A stretch of 24,803 bases of DNA from a virus. A model generated the notes under the pieces. It was given only the letters and a program-made list of their open reading frames with translations, had not been told where the DNA came from and did not search any database. The stretch is from positions 1 through 24,803 of the IMG/VR virus record IMGVR_UViG_3300020420_000056; one strand, written 5' to 3'. Of the stretch, positions 22,771 to 24,803 are shown piece by piece (position 1 is the stretch's first letter; the number at the start of each line of letters is the position of its first letter). A program made the translations under genes and the position numbers.

Positions 22771-22893
22771 ATGGATATGAAGAAAAAGAAAAAACTTACT
22801 GCACGACAAAGAAAACTCGCAGCTATGTATGGTGACAAAAATAAAATTACTCGCGGTGATGTGATTGCTGCTGCTAGGAAAGGTAAAAAATGA
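22771..22893 (+). CDS. 40-aa small basic protein
   Basis: A 40-codon frame starting MDMKKKKKLTARQRKLAAMY and ending 'RGDVIAAARKGKK', with about 15 Lys/Arg. It begins two bases after the 57-aa gene and its TGA overlaps the next ATG (ATGA). The 'LTARQRKLAAMYGDKNKITR' core looks like a short helix-loop-helix. Similar 'LT.RQ..LA...P...KIT..D..A' pieces occur in small phage proteins; function unknown. Confidence 0.6.
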   Translation: MDMKKKKKLTARQRKLAAMYGDKNKITRGDVIAAARKGKK

Positions 22894-23066
22894 AACATAA
22901 ATCACGTGTCAATGAAGCTGGTAACTACACCAAGCCAAAGATGAGAAAGAGTTTATTTGAAGCTATCAAACGTGGTGGTAAAGGTGGTAGACCTGGGCAA
23001 TGGTCAGCACGTAAAGCACAGATGTTAGCAAAGCAATACAAAGCTAGGGGTGGTGGCTACAGATAA
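22890..23066 (+). CDS. 58-aa conserved small basic protein
   Basis: A 58-codon frame: MKHKSRVNEAGNYTKPKMRK, 'LFEAIKRGGKGGRPGQWSAR', 'KAQMLAKQYKARGGGYR'. About 17 Lys/Arg to 2 acidic. 'RVNEAGNYTKP.MRK' and 'GGKGG.PGQWSARKAQ.LAK.YK..GGGY' are strikingly conserved in many tailed phages of aquatic bacteria, with no known function. Overlaps both neighbours by short start/stop overlaps, showing coupled translation. Confidence 0.75.
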   Translation: MKHKSRVNEAGNYTKPKMRKSLFEAIKRGGKGGRPGQWSARKAQMLAKQYKARGGGYR

Positions 23067-23317
23067 TGTCCCTCAGAAAGCCACAGAAATCGCTTTTAGA
23101 CTGGGGTAAACAAGACTGGGGGACTAAGTCAGGTAAACCATCTACCGTTGGCCCTAAGGCCACAGGAGAGCGTTATCTGCCACGTAGAGCTAGACAGGCA
23201 TTATCATCTCAAGAATATGCAGCGACCAGTAGAAAGAAAAGACGAGACACTAAGGCTGGCAAACAGTTTTCTAAACAACCAAAACGCATATCAAAGAAGA
23301 CAGCCAGGTATCGTTAG
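23066..23317 (+). CDS. 83-aa conserved small basic protein (DUF5872-like)
   Basis: An 83-aa protein, MSLRKPQKSLLDWGKQDWGT, then 'KSGKPS', 'GERYLPRRARQALSSQEYAA' and a basic end 'KQPKRISKKTARYR'. About 25 Lys/Arg to 5 acidic. The 'W..QDWGTKSGK' and 'GERYLP..A..ALS..EYAAT' blocks recall the DUF5872 type found in phages and large DNA viruses; I am not certain of that name. Its start overlaps the previous stop by one base, and its end overlaps the opposing endolysin gene by 4 bases. Confidence 0.75.
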   Translation: MSLRKPQKSLLDWGKQDWGTKSGKPSTVGPKATGERYLPRRARQALSSQEYAATSRKKRRDTKAGKQFSKQPKRISKKTARYR

Positions 23318-23655
23318 TAAGACCACATAACAGGCGATGATGTTCTGTTATCAACGTGTATAAATGTTTTGGCTATACCTACACCATTAAATCCCATCTC
23401 TACAGCGTTCTTTACAATCAAGTATCTCTCCATACCATTGTTTACTTTTATATCAGATGCTATTCCTTGTGCATGAGTGCCAGGCTTAGCTTTCTTTGAT
23501 TCAATACTATGCGATGGACTTCTGTATCCACTAGTAATGATAAATGGAAAACCACATTCATGTCGTAGGTTATCAAGCTTACGCAAGAACTCAAGACACA
23601 TTTCATTCTCGCCTGTTTCCTGACAATCAAAGTCTGTTATATCAAAGTATTTCAC
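23314..23655 (-). CDS. Endolysin, M15-type peptidase
   Basis: A 113-aa zinc peptidase of the M15 (M15A / VanY-like) group that cleaves peptide cross-links of peptidoglycan at lysis. The motifs are 'TSGYRSPSHS' (residues 41-50), 'GTHAQGIASDI' with zinc ligands His61 and Asp68, and 'FIHVDNR' with catalytic Asp102 region and ligand His100. It has no signal peptide, so export would need the holin. The start is GTG with only a weak Shine-Dalgarno sequence, suggesting coupling to the upstream 65-aa gene. It is the last gene of the minus-strand lysis cassette. Confidence 0.9.
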   Translation of the reverse strand: MKYFDITDFDCQETGENEMCLEFLRKLDNLRHECGFPFIITSGYRSPSHSIESKKAKPGTHAQGIASDIKVNNGMERYLIVKNAVEMGFNGVGIAKTFIHVDNRTSSPVMWSY

Positions 23656-23661
23656 GATATC

Positions 23662-23859
23662 TTACTTGGTAGGCTTTTTTTTCTTTGCAACTGATTTCTT
23701 TTTTGGTGTTGCTTTCTTCTTGCGTACTGTTTTGTATGCTTCATTTTTATTAGGCGTAGACTTATCATCAGCAACGTACTTACCTTTCTCATCGCGGTTA
23801 CGTACTGTTACATCTTCTGTGCCTGTAAAAAAATTAACAACACTCCTAAATAAACCCAT
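23662..23859 (-). CDS. 65-aa basic protein in the lysis cassette
   Basis: A 65-aa protein starting MGLFRSVVNFFTGTEDVTVR at the ATG at 23859, chosen because GGAG lies 7-10 bases upstream; a longer frame from 23967 overlaps the 47-aa membrane protein. The start is amphipathic and the last 25 residues are a Lys-rich tail (ends 'KKKSVAKKKKPTK'), resembling a histone-H1-like tail. The gene lies between the single-span membrane protein and endolysin. Function unknown. Confidence 0.65.
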   Translation of the reverse strand: MGLFRSVVNFFTGTEDVTVRNRDEKGKYVADDKSTPNKNEAYKTVRKKKATPKKKSVAKKKKPTK

Positions 23860-23861
23860 AA

Positions 23862-24005
23862 TTAATCTCCATTCTCTGGTATTACTTCTGTAGTTTCTGG
23901 CCCAAAGAAAAACATTATACCCCACAATATGCCAAGGAGTACAAATAATCCAACAACATGATACCATCTGGTCTCTGCACCATTATAATCTTGCAGCCAT
24001 CCCAT
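23862..24005 (-). CDS. 47-aa single-span membrane protein
   Basis: A 47-codon frame found by reading the gap: MGWLQDYNGAETRWYHVVGL, followed by a hydrophobic helix (LFVLLGILWGIMFFFG, about residues 17-35) and a short acidic tail. Its start lies one base after the holin stop and its stop two bases before the next gene, with GGAG at its end serving that gene. Such small membrane proteins beside holins may be a second holin, antiholin or pinholin-like factor, which remains a guess. Confidence 0.65.
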   Translation of the reverse strand: MGWLQDYNGAETRWYHVVGLFVLLGILWGIMFFFGPETTEVIPENGD

Positions 24006-24006
24006 A

Positions 24007-24387
24007 TCATTTTCTCAGACTCATTAACTTGCTAACACCACGTATACCAAAGCTAGAGCTAATCGCAATAAACAGCAAGTATTGATACCAATCTGGGAGC
24101 GTGGATAATGCATCAAAGCCTAGATGCACTCTGTCAATGACAGTAGTATCGCCACTTGCTATCGCATATCCCACCATAAAGATAGGTATGCTAAGAACTA
24201 TTGTCCAGAACTCATCTTTCCAACTATCTTTAGATGACTCTGCCATGATCTGTTCCCAGTTAGCATCATTCTGTATGACATTCATCTTGGCTTGATGCTT
24301 GGCTTGCTTTTCTTCTTTCTTGTTATTGAGCCATGTACCTACAAGGTTAGATACTGGGCCTATAAAGTTATTCAGCATTTTCTTCAA
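24007..24387 (-). CDS. Holin
   Basis: A 126-aa protein with a charged N-terminal half containing an amphipathic helix, then membrane segments at about residues 61-80 (FWTIVLSIPIFMVGYAIASG) and 101-118 (WYQYLLFIAISSSFGIRGV). The 'SWKDEFWTIVLSIP' and 'LPDWYQYLL....SSFGIRG' blocks match the GTA-type/3TM holin pattern common in phages of alphaproteobacteria and marine bacteria. It would open the inner membrane to release the endolysin. It overlaps the upstream 80-aa gene by 20 bases. Confidence 0.8.
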   Translation of the reverse strand: MKKMLNNFIGPVSNLVGTWLNNKKEEKQAKHQAKMNVIQNDANWEQIMAESSKDSWKDEFWTIVLSIPIFMVGYAIASGDTTVIDRVHLGFDALSTLPDWYQYLLFIAISSSFGIRGVSKLMSLRK

Positions 24388-24610
24388 CCTCAGGCATAGG
24401 AATTACATTTAGGCGTGTGACTTTTGTCTCATCTGGAACCCATTCAGGACGACAGAATATAGAGCCTTCTTCAAACCCTTGAAAATACTTGCGTTCACGA
24501 GTCATCTCTTGAGCTATCCACTCGCAATGCTGTGCGTTCATAAAGTATGTTTTCTTAGTGTCATCTGGAACACCGTTAGTGATGACTACCAGTGCAATCA
24601 CCAGCTTCAA
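24368..24610 (-). CDS. Small secreted-like protein in the lysis cassette
   Basis: An 80-aa protein. The frame opens at TTG (24610), three bases after the preceding stop, with AAGG in front; a GTG three codons later is an alternative. The start 'MKLVIALVVITNGVP' is short and hydrophobic, signal-like, and two Cys (about residues 29 and 53) could form a disulfide in the periplasm. Small Cys-containing proteins of this kind are frequent near lysis genes of marine phages. A spanin role is conceivable, but no lipobox or transmembrane anchor is clear. Confidence 0.55.
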   Translation of the reverse strand: MKLVIALVVITNGVPDDTKKTYFMNAQHCEWIAQEMTRERKYFQGFEEGSIFCRPEWVPDETKVTRLNVIPMPEVEENAE

Positions 24611-24612
24611 CT

Positions 24613-24801
24613 TTATCGCCTTTCTTTCAGCATTATCTCTATGAGTGTACCCAACTTCTCATCAGTAGCTTGACTAATTTCTGTTTGCTTTGCTAAACCA
24701 TCAGCGATAGTTTGTATAGCTTGTTCGTTTAGTTTTGTGCGAACAGAGTTATCGGTAGTTGTAGTCTGTAATGTCTCAACAACACTAGCCACTTTCTTCA
24801 C
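24613..24801 (-). CDS. Small helical protein at the window edge (start uncertain)
   Basis: A 62-codon frame beginning with GTG at 24801: MKKVASVVETLQTTTTDNSV, then 'AIQTIADGLAKQTEISQATD' and 'EKLGTLIEIMLKERR'. It is an acidic to neutral, heptad-like helical protein suited to a coiled coil. Only two bases precede the GTG in the window, so the gene could start further upstream. It stands just before the 80-aa gene in the lysis cassette. Function unknown. Confidence 0.5.
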   Translation of the reverse strand: MKKVASVVETLQTTTTDNSVRTKLNEQAIQTIADGLAKQTEISQATDEKLGTLIEIMLKERR

Positions 24802-24803
24802 TT

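Noticed and set aside
22620-22835. A 71-codon frame with an ATG at 22620-22630 across the miniprotein cassette.
   Set aside because: It is out of frame with the 57-aa and 40-aa genes, which have better starts, spacing and family likeness.
23327-23351. ATAACAG and CTGTTAT arms, a 7-bp inverted repeat at the converging ends of the miniprotein cassette and endolysin.
   Set aside because: It lies within endolysin coding sequence, has an 11-base loop and no T-run on either strand, so I do not call it a terminator.
1-24803. CRISPR arrays, tRNA genes, insertion sequences, integrase and attachment sites.
   Set aside because: None was seen by eye on either strand: no regularly spaced repeat array, no transposase or integrase protein, and no cloverleaf-like sequence recognised; a software scan could still find a degenerate tRNA.

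Overview
The window looks like part of a tailed-phage genome of podovirus type (short tail), AT-rich and densely packed, with mostly abutting or ATGA/TAATG-overlapping genes. The virion module combines T7-like tail and connector proteins with a BPP-1/Bbp17-Bbp19-like capsid module. Early genes are arranged as in lambda. No integrase, phage RNA polymerase, DNA polymerase, tRNA gene or CRISPR array was recognised. The AT richness, a set of small basic proteins and the SSB type are reminiscent of marine (for example SAR11- or SAR116-associated) podoviruses, but the host assignment is inference.

Layout. (1) 1-16113, minus strand: one long late operon read right to left: small terminase, a small basic protein, large terminase, a 111-aa Cys/His protein, a Gly/Arg-rich protein, portal, a Bbp19-like protein, scaffold, major capsid protein, decoration-like protein, tail tube A, tail tube B/nozzle with a discoidin-like insertion, three internal virion (ejection) proteins, a short T7-type tail-fibre adaptor, and the first 29 codons of a receptor-binding protein running off the left edge. 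The capsid gene has its own sigma70-like promoter and a leader with two hairpins, and a GC-rich hairpin follows the capsid/decoration pair. (2) 16310-18382, plus strand: an accessory operon with a very acidic protein, two small proteins (one with a membrane segment), a winged-helix-like protein and a DNA cytosine-C5 methyltransferase with a terminator-like hairpin inside its 3' end. (3) 18333-19762, minus strand: a leftward early operon with a Zn-ribbon-like protein, a conserved phage protein possibly linked to recombination, and a probable SSB with an acidic tail. (4) 19763-19852: a divergent control region with two overlapping promoters and an inverted repeat. (5) 19853-22145, plus strand: Cro-like regulator, O-like initiator, P-like helicase loader, HTH protein, NinB-like and NinG-like proteins. 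Inside the O-like gene, two 16-bp palindromic iterons are followed by a very AT-rich tract, matching the plan of the lambda origin. (6) 22146-23317, plus strand: an extended -10 promoter, a strong terminator, then six consecutive small, extremely basic proteins. (7) 23314-24803, minus strand: a lysis cassette with an M15-type endolysin, a 65-aa basic protein, a 47-aa single-span membrane protein, a holin and two small upstream genes.

Working model (inference). The divergent promoters at about 19.8 kb start recombination/SSB genes leftward and replication genes rightward, as lambda PL and PR do. The methyltransferase and the acidic protein would help against host restriction. The late minus-strand operon builds the capsid and tail. 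Because that operon leaves the window on the left in the tail-fibre genes, and the right edge enters a minus-strand lysis cassette, the simplest reading is a circular or permuted genome in which late transcription goes terminase, capsid, tail, fibres, lysis. The missing section would hold the rest of the fibre genes and perhaps other genes.
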